A stretch of 64,000 nucleotides of DNA from Luteibacter rhizovicinus DSM 16549. Its GTDB lineage: Bacteria > Pseudomonadota > Gammaproteobacteria > Xanthomonadales > Rhodanobacteraceae. Shown here one piece after another: positions 19,842 to 29,011 of this stretch. The translations under genes were made by a program, and so were the position numbers. Within the stretch, counting starts at the first letter, position 1. Every line of letters begins with the position of its first letter. The stretch lies in contig NZ_CP017480.1 in the NCBI RefSeq assembly GCF_001887595.1, forward strand, positions 1,240,001 through 1,304,000. Direction: 5' to 3'. The notes beneath the pieces were generated by a model. The model saw nothing but the letters and a program-made list of their open reading frames with translations. It was not told where the DNA came from and ran no database searches.

Positions 19842-21044
19842 ATGCCCCATCCCATGCCTCCGCTTTCCATTCGCGCGTATACCGCCACCTCCGCCCTCGG
19901 CCGCGGGCTCGATGCCCACGCCGATGCCTTGCTCGCCTCGCGCGGCGGTCTTGAACCCAACGACTTCAGTTCGGCGCCACTCGACTGCTGGATCGGCCGC
20001 GTGGCGGGTCTGGAAGAGGAACCCCTGCCGCCCGAACTGGCCGAATGGGAATGCCGCAACAACCGGCTGGCCTGGCTGGCCCTGCGCCAGGATGGATTCA
20101 TCGACGCCGTTCGCGACGCGCGGGAACGGTATGGCGCATCGCGGGTGGCGGTGCTGCTGGGCACCTCCACCTCGAGCATCGGCGCCACCGAGGAAGGCTA
20201 CCGGCGACTCGACCACGGCCGCATGCCGGCGGACCTCCATCGTCCCGTCCTGCATACGCCGCACTCGCTGGCTGGCTTCGTCGCTACCGCGTTCGATCTC
20301 GAAGGGCCCTGCCTCACCGTCGCCACGGCCTGTTCGTCGAGTGCGAAGGTCTTCGGCAATGCCGAACGCATGATCCGCCTTGGGCTGATCGATGCTGCCG
20401 TGGTCGGTGGCACGGACACGCTGTGCGACAGCGTGTTGTTCGGCTTCAACTCGCTCGAGCTGGTATCCGGCGAACCCTGCCGTCCGTTCGACGCGAACCG
20501 TGGTGGCATCTCGATCGGCGAAGCCGCCGGCTTCGCCTTGCTCGAACGCGTGACGGAGGACACCACCGGACCGATGCTGATCGGTTACGGCGAAGCCAGC
20601 GACGCACACCACATGTCCACGCCGCATCCGGAGGGTCTGGGTGCGGATATTGCCCTGCGCGATGCGCTCGCGCGGGCTGGCATCGAGGCCGGGGATGTCG
20701 ACTACATCAACCTGCATGGCACGGCGAGCCAGAAAAACGACGAGGTCGAAGCCGCCCTCGTCGCGCGCAGCTTTCCCGCAACGACGCGCGCCAGTTCGAC
20801 CAAGGGTTTCACCGGCCACACGCTTGGCGCTGCCGGCATCCTCGAAGCGGCGATCACCCTCCTCGCCATGCGCGATGGACGCATTCCAGGCAACCTCGGC
20901 GCGACCACACCGGACCCGTTGTGCGGACCACAGATGGCCTGGACGTCCGAGCAGCGCGAGGTGCGCATCGCCCTGAGCAACTCGTTCGGCTTCGGCGGCA
21001 ACAACGCCTGCCTCGCGTTCGCCCAGGTAGGGGAGCCCGCATGA
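19842..21044 (+). CDS. aryl-polyene beta-ketoacyl-ACP synthase
   Basis: A 400-residue FabB/FabF-type ketosynthase. The Cys-His-His triad is complete: Cys164 in TACSSSAKV, His292 in LHGTAS and His326 in GFTGHTLGAAG. It is followed by a chain-length factor with a 4-base overlap (ATGA), the pairing seen in aryl-polyene and xanthomonadin loci. There the heterodimer extends an aryl-ACP starter by repeated malonyl condensations. It begins the plus-strand arm of the pigment locus; an alternative ATG lies four codons downstream. Confidence 0.92.
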   Translation: MPHPMPPLSIRAYTATSALGRGLDAHADALLASRGGLEPNDFSSAPLDCWIGRVAGLEEEPLPPELAEWECRNNRLAWLALRQDGFIDAVRDARERYGASRVAVLLGTSTSSIGATEEGYRRLDHGRMPADLHRPVLHTPHSLAGFVATAFDLEGPCLTVATACSSSAKVFGNAERMIRLGLIDAAVVGGTDTLCDSVLFGFNSLELVSGEPCRPFDANRGGISIGEAAGFALLERVTEDTTGPMLIGYGEASDAHHMSTPHPEGLGADIALRDALARAGIEAGDVDYINLHGTASQKNDEVEAALVARSFPATTRASSTKGFTGHTLGAAGILEAAITLLAMRDGRIPGNLGATTPDPLCGPQMAWTSEQREVRIALSNSFGFGGNNACLAFAQVGEPA

Positions 21045-21841
21045 GCGCCGCACTCAGTGTCTGGGTAAAGGGTATCGGCCTGTGGGCGCCGGGCGCGGCG
21101 AACTGGGCCGCCTTCTGCGCCGTCGTCGGCGGTCGTGAAGCGCCCGGCGACGATGCCCGCCCCGTGGCCGAGGTGCTTCCGCCGAACGAGCGCCGGCGTG
21201 CGCCGGAGAGCGTGCTGCTCGCCGCCGCGGCCGCTGGCGAGGCCGTGCGGATGAGCGGACTCGATGCAGCCACCCTGCCCTGCGTCTTCGCTTCCGCGCA
21301 TGGCGACCAGACCATCACCGATTACATGTGCGCCACACTCGCCGGAACGCCGACCGAACTTTCCCCGACGAAGTTCCACAACTCGGTCCATAACGCTCCC
21401 GTCGGTTACTGGACGATCGCCACACACTGTCACGCGAGCTCGAGTGCCGTGTCCGGCGGCGAAACGAGCTTCGGTGCCGGCTTGCTCGAAGCGGCGACGC
21501 TCGCCGTCGCCGACGACCAGGACGTGCTGCTCGCCAGCTACGACATCGCCGGTGCCGGTCCGCTCGGTGAGATGACCGCGACCACCGGACCGTTCGCCGT
21601 CGCCCTTGTCCTCTCGCCACACGCGGACATCGGTGCCGTACGCCTCGACATCACGCCGGCGCCGGGCAACAGCGGCAGCTCGCCGACCGGGAACGCCTGG
21701 CTGGACGGGGTGGCTGCCAGCAATCCCTCGGCCCAGGCGATCCCCCTGGTCCACGCCCTCGCGCTGGCCCGTTCCACGGCCCTGCGCGTGGCCGCCGCGC
21801 GCGAGCTCGATATCCACGTGGATGTAGAGGTCGCCCCATGA
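21041..21841 (+). CDS. aryl-polyene chain-length factor (inactive ketosynthase-like)
   Basis: A 266-residue thiolase-fold protein of the short beta-ketoacyl synthase-like type found beside aryl-polyene ketosynthases. It has KFHNSVHNAPVGYWTIATHCHASSSAVSGGETSFGAGLLEA at the position corresponding to the active-site region, without the usual ACSS nucleophile motif. In characterised aryl-polyene systems this partner fixes polyene length. Its start overlaps the ketosynthase stop and its own stop overlaps the glycosyltransferase start, so the three are probably translationally coupled. Confidence 0.85.
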   Translation: MSAALSVWVKGIGLWAPGAANWAAFCAVVGGREAPGDDARPVAEVLPPNERRRAPESVLLAAAAAGEAVRMSGLDAATLPCVFASAHGDQTITDYMCATLAGTPTELSPTKFHNSVHNAPVGYWTIATHCHASSSAVSGGETSFGAGLLEAATLAVADDQDVLLASYDIAGAGPLGEMTATTGPFAVALVLSPHADIGAVRLDITPAPGNSGSSPTGNAWLDGVAASNPSAQAIPLVHALALARSTALRVAAARELDIHVDVEVAP

Positions 21842-22614
21842 CCGCGAGTGCCGAACGCTGCTGCATCCTGATCCCCTGCCTCAATGAGGAAGGCGCCATC
21901 GGGCGCGTGGTCGGCGAAGCGCTGGCGCTCGGCCTTCCGGTCATCGTCGTCGACGATGGCTCGGACGATCGCACACCCGAGATCGTCGGCGCGCTTCCGG
22001 TCACCCTGCTTCGCCATGCGACGCGTCGAGGCAAGGGTGAAGCACTGCGTACCGGCTTCCGCGAAGTGCTTCGCCAGGGCTTCGACGCGGTCGTGACGAT
22101 GGACGGGGACGGCCAGCATCTGGCTTCCGACATTCCCGCGATCGTCGCCGCGAGCCGGCAGTTTCCCGGCAGCATCGTCATCGGTGCGCGCATCCTCGAC
22201 CGGCAGCAACAACCGCCGGGACGCCGCCGTGCCAACGCCGTCGCCGATTGGGGTATTTCGTGTGCCTGTGCGCAACCGATCGCGGATACGCAGAGCGGCC
22301 AGCGTCTTTATCCGCGCGCCGTGCTCGACCTGGTCGACATCCCCGCCGAGCACTTCGTTTTCGAAGCCGCCCTGCTGATCACCGCCTGCCGCGAACGCGG
22401 TACGCGCGTGGTGTCGGTACCGATCGCATCGCGCTACGAGGGCGATTTCAGGGTCAGTCATTTCAACCCCGTACGCGATGTCACCCGGATCACGGTCTAC
22501 ACCGTCGGCCGGGTCTTTCACTATGGCAACTTCCTGGCTAGCTATCGACGCTCACGCTCGGCACCGACCATCGTCGGCGCCACCGAATCGCGTGAGCCAC
22601 GCACCGCACACTGA
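21838..22614 (+). CDS. family 2 glycosyltransferase of the aryl-polyene locus
   Basis: A 258-residue GT-A fold glycosyltransferase. CCILIPCLNEEGAIG and VIVVDDGSDDRTPEIV form the nucleotide-sugar site, and VTMDGDGQH carries the metal-binding acidic motif. No strong membrane segments are present, in contrast to dolichol-phosphate-type enzymes. It overlaps the chain-length factor by 4 bases. Position suggests it attaches a sugar or links the polyene to its lipid carrier; the acceptor is not evident. Confidence 0.85.
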   Translation: MTASAERCCILIPCLNEEGAIGRVVGEALALGLPVIVVDDGSDDRTPEIVGALPVTLLRHATRRGKGEALRTGFREVLRQGFDAVVTMDGDGQHLASDIPAIVAASRQFPGSIVIGARILDRQQQPPGRRRANAVADWGISCACAQPIADTQSGQRLYPRAVLDLVDIPAEHFVFEAALLITACRERGTRVVSVPIASRYEGDFRVSHFNPVRDVTRITVYTVGRVFHYGNFLASYRRSRSAPTIVGATESREPRTAH

Positions 22615-22628
22615 CACCGAGGTGGAAC

Positions 22629-24227
22629 ATGGATCGTAAACCGCACGACGCTATCATTCTGGGAGGAGGCCTTGCCGGTCTCTCGCTCGCCATGCAATTG
22701 AAGGGCGAATACCCGGACATGGACATCGTGGTCCTCGAACGGCAGGCGCGCCCGCTGCCCGAGGCTGCGCACAAGGTCGGCGAATCGACCGTGGAAATCG
22801 CGGCGCATTACTTCGCCGACACCCTCGGCCTTCGCGACCACCTCGAGAGCTCGCACATCCGCAAGTTCGGTTTCCGGTTCTTCTTCTCCGAGGGACAGGA
22901 CGATCTCGCCGACGTGACCGAGCTCGGCGTCAGCGCCGTCCTGCCGACGCCGAGCTACCAGATCGATCGCGGGATCCTCGAGAACTATCTTGGTGACGAA
23001 GCGCGTCGCCGCGGCATCGATTTTCGCGATGGCGTGACCGTCAAAGGCTTCGACATCGGCGCCGGCGAAGAGGTCCATACCGTCCGCGCCACCACGGCGG
23101 ATGGCAACGTGGACGTGTTCCATGCGAGATGGCTGCTCGATGCATCCGGGCGTGCCGGCATGATCCGGCGCAAGTTCGACTTCACGCGCGATAACGGCCA
23201 TCACGCCAACGCCGTCTGGTTCCGCATCGACGATCGGCTGGAGATCGATGGCTGGTGCGACGACGCGGAATGGAAGGAACGTTGCCATCCACCCGAGCGC
23301 TGGCGGTCGACCAATCACCTCTGCGGCCCCGGCTACTGGGTTTGGCTGATACCCCTGTCGTCGGGCGCCCACTCGGTCGGCATCGTCGCCGACGCGGCGA
23401 TGCACCCGATCGAAAAGATGAAGACCTTCGATCTCGCCGTGCAATGGCTGGAGGAACACCAGCCCCTCGTCGCCCGCCAGGTGATCAAGCGTCGCGACAA
23501 ACTGCTGGATTTTGCCTTCTTCCGTCATTTCTCCTACAGCTGCTCACGCATGTTCTCGTCCGATCGCTGGGCGCTGACCGGCGAAGCCGGCGCCTTTCTC
23601 GACCCCTTCTATTCTCCCGGCAGCGATTTCATCGCCATCGCCAACACCTACATCACGCTGTTGATCGGGCATGACCGACGTGGCGAGAACGTGGCGCCGC
23701 ACGCGCGTCTTTACGAACGGCTGTTCTTCTCGTTCTACGAGGGAACGCTGAAGATGTACCGTGGCCAGTACAACCTCTTTGGCGACGCCGAAGTCCTGCC
23801 GATCAAGGTCATCTGGGACTACGCGTATTACTGGGGCGTTCTCTGCCAGATCGTGTTCCAGAAACGGCTCGGCGACAGCGCCTTCATCTCACGGATGAGC
23901 GATGAACTCCTTGCCGCCACGGATCTGAATACGAAGGTGCAGGCCTTCTTCCAGCCTTGGCACGACGTGTCGGATGGGCGCAACCGCAAGGTCATGCTCG
24001 ACCAGCGCGACCTGGCCTGGTTTGCCGACATGAACAGCACGCTGCATGACGCGCTGGACGACGACACCCTGGCGCAACGATTGCGCGACAACGTCCGGAT
24101 GATGCGCCTGCTCGCGGCAAGCATCGTGGAGCGCGCGGTGGACGATCATCCGTCGCTGCGCGAGGTCGCGGGCGACCTGATCGAGGTGGAAGGCGAGCGG
24201 ACCGAACTGTTCGCCCGGGTCGCCTGA
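22629..24227 (+). CDS. FAD-dependent halogenase-like oxidoreductase of the aryl-polyene locus
   Basis: A 532-residue flavoprotein with GGGLAGLS near the N-terminus for FAD. It carries both hallmarks of flavin-dependent halogenases: Lys49 in HKVGEST, which would form the chloramine or bromamine, and WVWLIP at residues 237-242, matching WxWxIP. The rest fits the tryptophan-halogenase superfamily. Xanthomonadins are brominated aryl polyenes, so halogenation of the aryl head or chain is the natural hypothesis. Related proteins in some loci act as hydroxylases. It is the last gene of the plus arm. Confidence 0.85.
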   Translation: MDRKPHDAIILGGGLAGLSLAMQLKGEYPDMDIVVLERQARPLPEAAHKVGESTVEIAAHYFADTLGLRDHLESSHIRKFGFRFFFSEGQDDLADVTELGVSAVLPTPSYQIDRGILENYLGDEARRRGIDFRDGVTVKGFDIGAGEEVHTVRATTADGNVDVFHARWLLDASGRAGMIRRKFDFTRDNGHHANAVWFRIDDRLEIDGWCDDAEWKERCHPPERWRSTNHLCGPGYWVWLIPLSSGAHSVGIVADAAMHPIEKMKTFDLAVQWLEEHQPLVARQVIKRRDKLLDFAFFRHFSYSCSRMFSSDRWALTGEAGAFLDPFYSPGSDFIAIANTYITLLIGHDRRGENVAPHARLYERLFFSFYEGTLKMYRGQYNLFGDAEVLPIKVIWDYAYYWGVLCQIVFQKRLGDSAFISRMSDELLAATDLNTKVQAFFQPWHDVSDGRNRKVMLDQRDLAWFADMNSTLHDALDDDTLAQRLRDNVRMMRLLAASIVERAVDDHPSLREVAGDLIEVEGERTELFARVA

Positions 24228-24245
24228 GTCGCGGGTTCTGAGACG

Positions 24246-24280
24246 CCCCCCGGGCAGACTGTTCTGGTCGGCCCGGAGGG
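24246..24280. terminator. hairpin between the convergent arms of the aryl-polyene locus
   Basis: CCCCCCGGGC (24246-24255) and GCCCGGAGGG (24271-24280) form a 10-bp stem with one mismatch and a 15-base loop, directly between two convergent operons. There is no clear U-tract. Confidence 0.4.
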
Positions 24281-24297
24281 AGCGGTCAGGCTCCTCA

Positions 24298-24780
24298 TCA
24301 GTCCCCTTTCGCAGGACCCTCCGGGCCGGCCATCATGTCGCCCTGATGCACGCTCGGGTGAATCACGGCTGCGCGTCCGGAGGCAATTTCTTTGTCGTTG
24401 TGCGCTACGCGAAACAGATACTGCGCTCCGTTAGCGTCCGCGATCAGGCACTCGGCGTAGACGTCGAGCACGCCCTCCAGTTCATCGATGCGCTGCACGG
24501 CGAGCTTCACACCACGCAGGCTTACCAGCATGCCTGGCCGCGGCTCCGTCGCACCCTGCTTACGCGCGCGCAGGGCCCCATGCACGGCCATGGCCTGAGC
24601 GCCATATTCGGCAAGATGCACGGCGTGCAACCCCTGCTCGCCGCACAACGGATGCGTGGCGAGCACGTGACCGCGGCTCATCGCGTGAATCGTCGTGTCA
24701 TCCCAGGCGACCACGCCGTCGAGCAGGCACATGTCACCCGCGTGGGGAATGAGGTCGATGAAATCAGTCTTGGCGAGCAT
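24298..24780 (-). CDS. aryl-polyene 3-hydroxyacyl-ACP dehydratase (ApeP-like hotdog)
   Basis: A 160-residue hotdog-fold protein. LIPHAGDMCLLDGVV at the N-terminus and HAVHLAEYGAQAMAVHGAL in the central helix carry the His and Glu expected for this dehydratase subgroup. It lies at the end of the minus-strand arm and overlaps the MMPL gene by 17 bases. It probably removes water from the beta-hydroxyacyl-ACP in each extension cycle, giving the conjugated double bonds. Confidence 0.82.
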   Translation of the reverse strand: MLAKTDFIDLIPHAGDMCLLDGVVAWDDTTIHAMSRGHVLATHPLCGEQGLHAVHLAEYGAQAMAVHGALRARKQGATEPRPGMLVSLRGVKLAVQRIDELEGVLDVYAECLIADANGAQYLFRVAHNDKEIASGRAAVIHPSVHQGDMMAGPEGPAKGD

Positions 24781-27079
24781 GGGGTGCCATGAGGATCGAG
24801 AGGCAGAAATGAAAGGCGACGCCGAGCGCGACGGTCAGGCCGATCGCGCGGAGCACCGGAATCGACGACCACGCGAGCATACCGAACACCAGTAATGCGG
24901 AGATCACGCAGACCACGGTGGCATGCAGGGTACGCCGTTGTTCGGCCGGGTCGTTCGTGTCGCGCTCGAAGAACAGCGCGTAGTGCAGGCCGAGGCCGGC
25001 GGCAAGAATCAGCGCCACGAGATGAAAGAGCGACACCGGAATGCCGGCCAGGCGCTCGACGGCGAGGACGAGGAAGGTCGCCAGCGTCATCGGCGCCAGG
25101 ACATGCCATGCACGTCGCAGGCTGCGCAGGGCTAGCGTGATGGTGACGAGTAGTAGCCCGGCAGCCGCCAGCACGGCGTGCAGGATTCGCGTGCGGTACT
25201 CGGCCACCAGCGACTCGGACGATGCCTTGAGATCGAGCAGGCGCGCCTCGGCGCCGACGGCGGCTACGGCACGGTCGATGGCGGTGGGATCGTGCACCCC
25301 GCTGAGTGTCGACAAGCCCACCCAGTGATCGCCGCGCTGTACCAGCATCGCGGCGAGACGCTGGCCGAGCGGCGAACGTGCGAAGACATCCGGCGTGAGC
25401 AGGGGCGCCGTGCGGGCCGTCTCGACATCGTCGAGGAAGGGCACGAACAGGTCCTTGCGAAACGGCATGCCCTGCAACGCGCGATCGAGCGCAGCGTCCA
25501 ACGCAGGACGGTCCGGCAGGTGCGCCTGCCTGGCGCGTTGTGTCGCCAGATCCGGCAGGTAGATCGAGGGCAGCTCGAAACCGTCGAGCACTTTCTTCGC
25601 AACGAGATCACGCATCACCGGCTCGAGCCGCGTCGACGCACTGAGCACGCCGTCGGCGGTCGGCGCCTGCATGATAAGCAGGTAGCGCACATCCGGCGCA
25701 CCCAGCTCCCCACGTAGCCGCGCATCCGTCAGGAGCAGATCGCGCGGCAGCGGTGTCAGTGCCGATAGATCGTTCTGCCAGAACGGACCCGGGGCGAAGG
25801 CGAGCATGGCGACAATGGCCGCGACGACGGGCACGGGCAGCCAGCGTGGCCGGGGCAAGGCGTCAAGCCAGCGGCGGAAGCGACCGAGGCCCGGCGTGTC
25901 GGCGATATCGCGCGCCTGCGCCGGCAGGAGATAGGGCAGTACATAGCGAGTGCTGAAGCCCGCGGCAAGCAGGCCCGCGATGGTGAACACGGCCAGCTGC
26001 TTCAGGCCGCCGACGCCTGAGGCATAGAAAGCGAGGTAGGCGATGCAAGCCGAGGCGATCGCCGTGAGCAGCAGCGGCCACAGGCCGCGCACGCTCGCGA
26101 CAGCCGACTCCCCTGCGCGACGATGGCTCAGCAGACGGATGGGATATTCCTGCGCCACGCCAAGCAAGGTGAAGCCGAACGCCAGCGTGATGCCGTGGAC
26201 CTCCGGAAAGAACAGCAACATCATCGCCACACCGGCGAGCGCACCGGTAGCGACGGGTAGCGCGCCGAACAGAAGGCTGGCGAAACTTCGATACGCGGCG
26301 AGCATCAGGATGACGAAGCCCACCATCGAGATGCCGCCGATCCAGTCGGCCTCATGGCGGGTCTGTGCATTCACGGTCACGGTGAAATAGCCGGGCCCAC
26401 TGAGCGTGAGGTGCGAGCTCTCGTGGTGCGGCAGGGCGGAGAAGGCGGCGCGAAGACGATCGATGGCCTCGCCCTGCGCGCCGGGATCGAAGCCGGCGCC
26501 ACGCGTTTGCGCCAGCAACAAGGCTTCGCCTCGCGAGGAGAACCAGACGCCGTCGCGCACGTCCGGCGAGTGCGCGGGGGTCCAGCGCTCGGCGAGTTTC
26601 AGCACTTCGAGTGTGGGATCGCGTGGCAGCAGACCCTTGAGCACGCTGGCTGCCGGTGAGCCAAGGTCGTCGAGGCGCTGCTGCAACTGGTCGGCCAGGA
26701 AGGTCTCGTCCATGGCCGTGTCATCGAGCGTCGGGGAGAGCAGGTAGCGATAGGGCAGGAGGCGCGCATCGAGCATGCCCATGTCGAAGTCGCCGTTCAC
26801 TACTTGGGTAAAGGCGGCGTCCTTGCGCAGGGCGGCAGCAAGGCCGCGACTCAGGGCGGCCTTGTCGGCTTCGTCGCCACCGTCGATAGCGACCAGGAGA
26901 AGACGCGACCCGGGGCCCTCGCCCACCTGATCCATCAGCAACTGCTGATCCGGCGTGGTCGGTGCCGGCATGAAGCTACGCAGGTCGGTACTGATCCGTA
27001 GGTGCGTGACCGCGAGCCAGCCCAGCAAGACCAGGGCGCCCAGCCAGACGATGAGAATACCGACGCGGGCTTTCGTCAC
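24764..27079 (-). CDS. MMPL/RND-family exporter of the aryl-polyene locus
   Basis: A 771-residue transporter with two halves. Each half has a first helix, a periplasmic domain and a bundle of five helices, about 12 membrane segments in all. Examples are ILIVWLGALVLLGWLAV at the start and GISMVGFVILMLAAYRSF at the first bundle. The start is the GTG at 27079, which overlaps the LolA-like stop by 4 bases. Such MMPL proteins are conserved in aryl-polyene loci and are thought to move the lipid-linked pigment across the inner membrane. Confidence 0.86.
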   Translation of the reverse strand: MTKARVGILIVWLGALVLLGWLAVTHLRISTDLRSFMPAPTTPDQQLLMDQVGEGPGSRLLLVAIDGGDEADKAALSRGLAAALRKDAAFTQVVNGDFDMGMLDARLLPYRYLLSPTLDDTAMDETFLADQLQQRLDDLGSPAASVLKGLLPRDPTLEVLKLAERWTPAHSPDVRDGVWFSSRGEALLLAQTRGAGFDPGAQGEAIDRLRAAFSALPHHESSHLTLSGPGYFTVTVNAQTRHEADWIGGISMVGFVILMLAAYRSFASLLFGALPVATGALAGVAMMLLFFPEVHGITLAFGFTLLGVAQEYPIRLLSHRRAGESAVASVRGLWPLLLTAIASACIAYLAFYASGVGGLKQLAVFTIAGLLAAGFSTRYVLPYLLPAQARDIADTPGLGRFRRWLDALPRPRWLPVPVVAAIVAMLAFAPGPFWQNDLSALTPLPRDLLLTDARLRGELGAPDVRYLLIMQAPTADGVLSASTRLEPVMRDLVAKKVLDGFELPSIYLPDLATQRARQAHLPDRPALDAALDRALQGMPFRKDLFVPFLDDVETARTAPLLTPDVFARSPLGQRLAAMLVQRGDHWVGLSTLSGVHDPTAIDRAVAAVGAEARLLDLKASSESLVAEYRTRILHAVLAAAGLLLVTITLALRSLRRAWHVLAPMTLATFLVLAVERLAGIPVSLFHLVALILAAGLGLHYALFFERDTNDPAEQRRTLHATVVCVISALLVFGMLAWSSIPVLRAIGLTVALGVAFHFCLSILMAPHARQD

Positions 27080-27726
27080 ATCGCGCCGCCGCACTGCGCG
27101 ATGAGACCTTCGCGGGTGGGCGCGTCGGGCATCGCCGTGGCGAGCTCGCCGAGGAGATCGAACGAGGTGTCGCCGTCCCCTTCGTCCATGCGCAGGCAAC
27201 GCGGTTGGTTGCCCCGGCCATAAACGTGAATGGTCGCGATCTGTTTCGCGATGGCCGCATCGCGCGGCGTCAGCGTGAGCTGCCAGCGGTCCGCGTCGCG
27301 GCCGAGCACGATGTTGAAGGAGTCACCTAAACGGGTGGGATCACCGGCAAGGAGGGCGACGAAGCTGTCCAGCAGCACCTTCAACTGCGGTGCGCGCTTG
27401 AGCGAAAAGCTACGCGGCTTCTTCCCTTCCCGCTCCTGGGTCACCTCGCCATCGGCGATCGTCGAGGTCTCCCTGGTCGGCTTGTCCACGCGACGCTCGA
27501 GGCGATCGCCACCGAGCCACGCCAGTTCACCGGAAACGACGAGGGGCTTGTCGAGCACGCGCATGAAACGCGCTTCGGCGAACGGGGTACGCGCGGGAGC
27601 CGGACGATTGAGGCTCGCGATCAACGCATTCGCGTCGTCGTGCTCAGGCTTCGGAGTGGCCGGAGACGTGAGCGGCAGCAGCGCCAGCAGGCTCGTCAGC
27701 AGGGCCAGTTTCTTGCCAGAAGTCAT
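27076..27726 (-). CDS. LolA-like outer-membrane lipoprotein carrier family protein
   Basis: A 216-residue exported protein. The signal peptide (KKLALLTSLLALLPLTSPA) is followed by a LolA/LolB-like fold, with blocks such as RFMRVLDKPLVVSGELAWLGG and QLTLTPRDAAIAKQIATIHVYG. Its start lies inside the upstream acyltransferase gene, an 83-base overlap, but no later start would keep the signal peptide. In aryl-polyene loci this family is thought to shuttle the hydrophobic product through the periplasm to the outer membrane. Confidence 0.78.
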   Translation of the reverse strand: MTSGKKLALLTSLLALLPLTSPATPKPEHDDANALIASLNRPAPARTPFAEARFMRVLDKPLVVSGELAWLGGDRLERRVDKPTRETSTIADGEVTQEREGKKPRSFSLKRAPQLKVLLDSFVALLAGDPTRLGDSFNIVLGRDADRWQLTLTPRDAAIAKQIATIHVYGRGNQPRCLRMDEGDGDTSFDLLGELATAMPDAPTREGLIAQCGGAM

Positions 27727-28597
27727 AGAAATTGAACCAGTTGAAGGGATAGACGCGCGCGTAGTGCTCCAGACGGGCGGCGTAACGCCCGATCACGGCG
27801 TCGAGTTCCGGCTTGCGGTTCGCACGCGGAATATCGATACCGTCGGAGAACGCTTCGAAGATCAGCTTGTAGCGGTTGCCACCGAGGTAGATGCCCATGC
27901 ACAGCACGACGGGAATCTTCAGCGCCGACGCCAGCAGCCACGGGCCCGCGGGGAATGGGGCGGGCGTACCCAGGAACGAGACCATGCGCATGGCCTCGTT
28001 CTGGTGGCCGCGATCTGCCAGCAAGGCGACCATGGCGCCCTGTGCCGCACTTTCGGCCATGGCCAGGGCGACCGAGGTTCCCCCATGGGCCGCATCGATC
28101 ACGGCGGCACCGACATCGGGTGCCAGGGCCTCGAGCACGGCGGTCAGCGCCGGGGTCTTCTGCTTGTCGAGCACCACGCGCAAGGGCACGTCGGGGCGCC
28201 GGCCGCTGAGTGCGCGAAGCGCCTCGAAGCTACCCTGGTGCGAACCGATCAGGAGGACACCCTGGCGTGCGTCGAGATAGCGATCGAGGATAGCGAGCCC
28301 TTCGACATCGACGACGAAATCGCGTTCGCCACGAGCGAGGAAGAACAGGCGATCGAGCAGGGTCGCCGCGAACATGTGGATGAGATGGAACACATCCCAC
28401 GAGGTGACCGGACGATTCAGGACGCGCGCCAGGTAGCGGCGCGACGAGTCCCGCTCCTCGGCACGGCGCAGGAAAAAATAGAAGGCGATCGGGTAAAGCA
28501 GTAGCCTCGCCACGGGCCGCCCGAGCCGCAGGGCAATCGTCCGGATCACCCAGATGGCGAACATGCCGCCGCCTTCGCGCTGCTTCCAGTGGCTCAT
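27644..28597 (-). CDS. LpxL/HtrB-like acyltransferase of the aryl-polyene locus
   Basis: A 317-residue lysophospholipid/lipid A acyltransferase-type protein. It has an N-terminal membrane helix and the HX4E motif HQGSFE in IGSHQGSFEALRAL. The C-terminal YPFNWFNFYDFW is typical of the versions found in aryl-polyene clusters. The ATG at 28597 overlaps the upstream dehydratase stop by 4 bases. It probably joins the polyene acyl chain from ACP to a glycerolipid or sugar-lipid head group. Confidence 0.85.
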   Translation of the reverse strand: MSHWKQREGGGMFAIWVIRTIALRLGRPVARLLLYPIAFYFFLRRAEERDSSRRYLARVLNRPVTSWDVFHLIHMFAATLLDRLFFLARGERDFVVDVEGLAILDRYLDARQGVLLIGSHQGSFEALRALSGRRPDVPLRVVLDKQKTPALTAVLEALAPDVGAAVIDAAHGGTSVALAMAESAAQGAMVALLADRGHQNEAMRMVSFLGTPAPFPAGPWLLASALKIPVVLCMGIYLGGNRYKLIFEAFSDGIDIPRANRKPELDAVIGRYAARLEHYARVYPFNWFNFYDFWQETGPADEPAGAAAAHVSGHSEA

Positions 28598-28908
28598 GCT
28601 GTCGCTTCCAGTGTTCCGCGCAGCAAGGTGTCGGCATCGCGGCGAACGGTGAAGCGGTAGCGGCCTTCGGCGAGTGCGACCAGTTCCAGCTCGGCGTTCT
28701 CGTCGGGCAGCAGCGGTGCGAGAAACTTCGCGTCGATCACTTGCCGCACGCCTTTGCCACGCCATTCACGCAGCGCCTCGGCGGCCTGTTCGATCAGCAG
28801 CACCCCGGCGACGATCGGCCGGCCGGGAAAGTGACCGGCAAAGCTCGGGTGCGCGGCATCGAAACGCAGCGGGCGGACGTGGCTGGCAAGGTCGTCGGTG
28901 TCGGTCAA
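28594..28908 (-). CDS. FabZ/FabA-like hydroxyacyl-ACP dehydratase of the aryl-polyene locus
   Basis: A 104-residue single hotdog domain. HPSFAGHFPGRPIVAGVLLI carries the catalytic His, and the following helix (EQAAEALREW) the conserved acidic residue. The start is taken as the TTG at 28908, with GGAG 8 bases upstream. No ATG or GTG lies in frame between it and the ACP stop, although the frame stays open that far. Together with the gene at 24298-24780 it gives the locus two dehydratases, as in characterised aryl-polyene systems. Confidence 0.8.
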   Translation of the reverse strand: MTDTDDLASHVRPLRFDAAHPSFAGHFPGRPIVAGVLLIEQAAEALREWRGKGVRQVIDAKFLAPLLPDENAELELVALAEGRYRFTVRRDADTLLRGTLEATA

Positions 28909-29011
28909 CGGCAGGCTCCGGGCCTCGGGCAGGAACGGCGGTGCGACAGGCGTGGCCCCGGCGTCTGCGCGAAGCAGAACACGCCGTGGGCAAGTGTCAC
29001 CTGAACGACCG

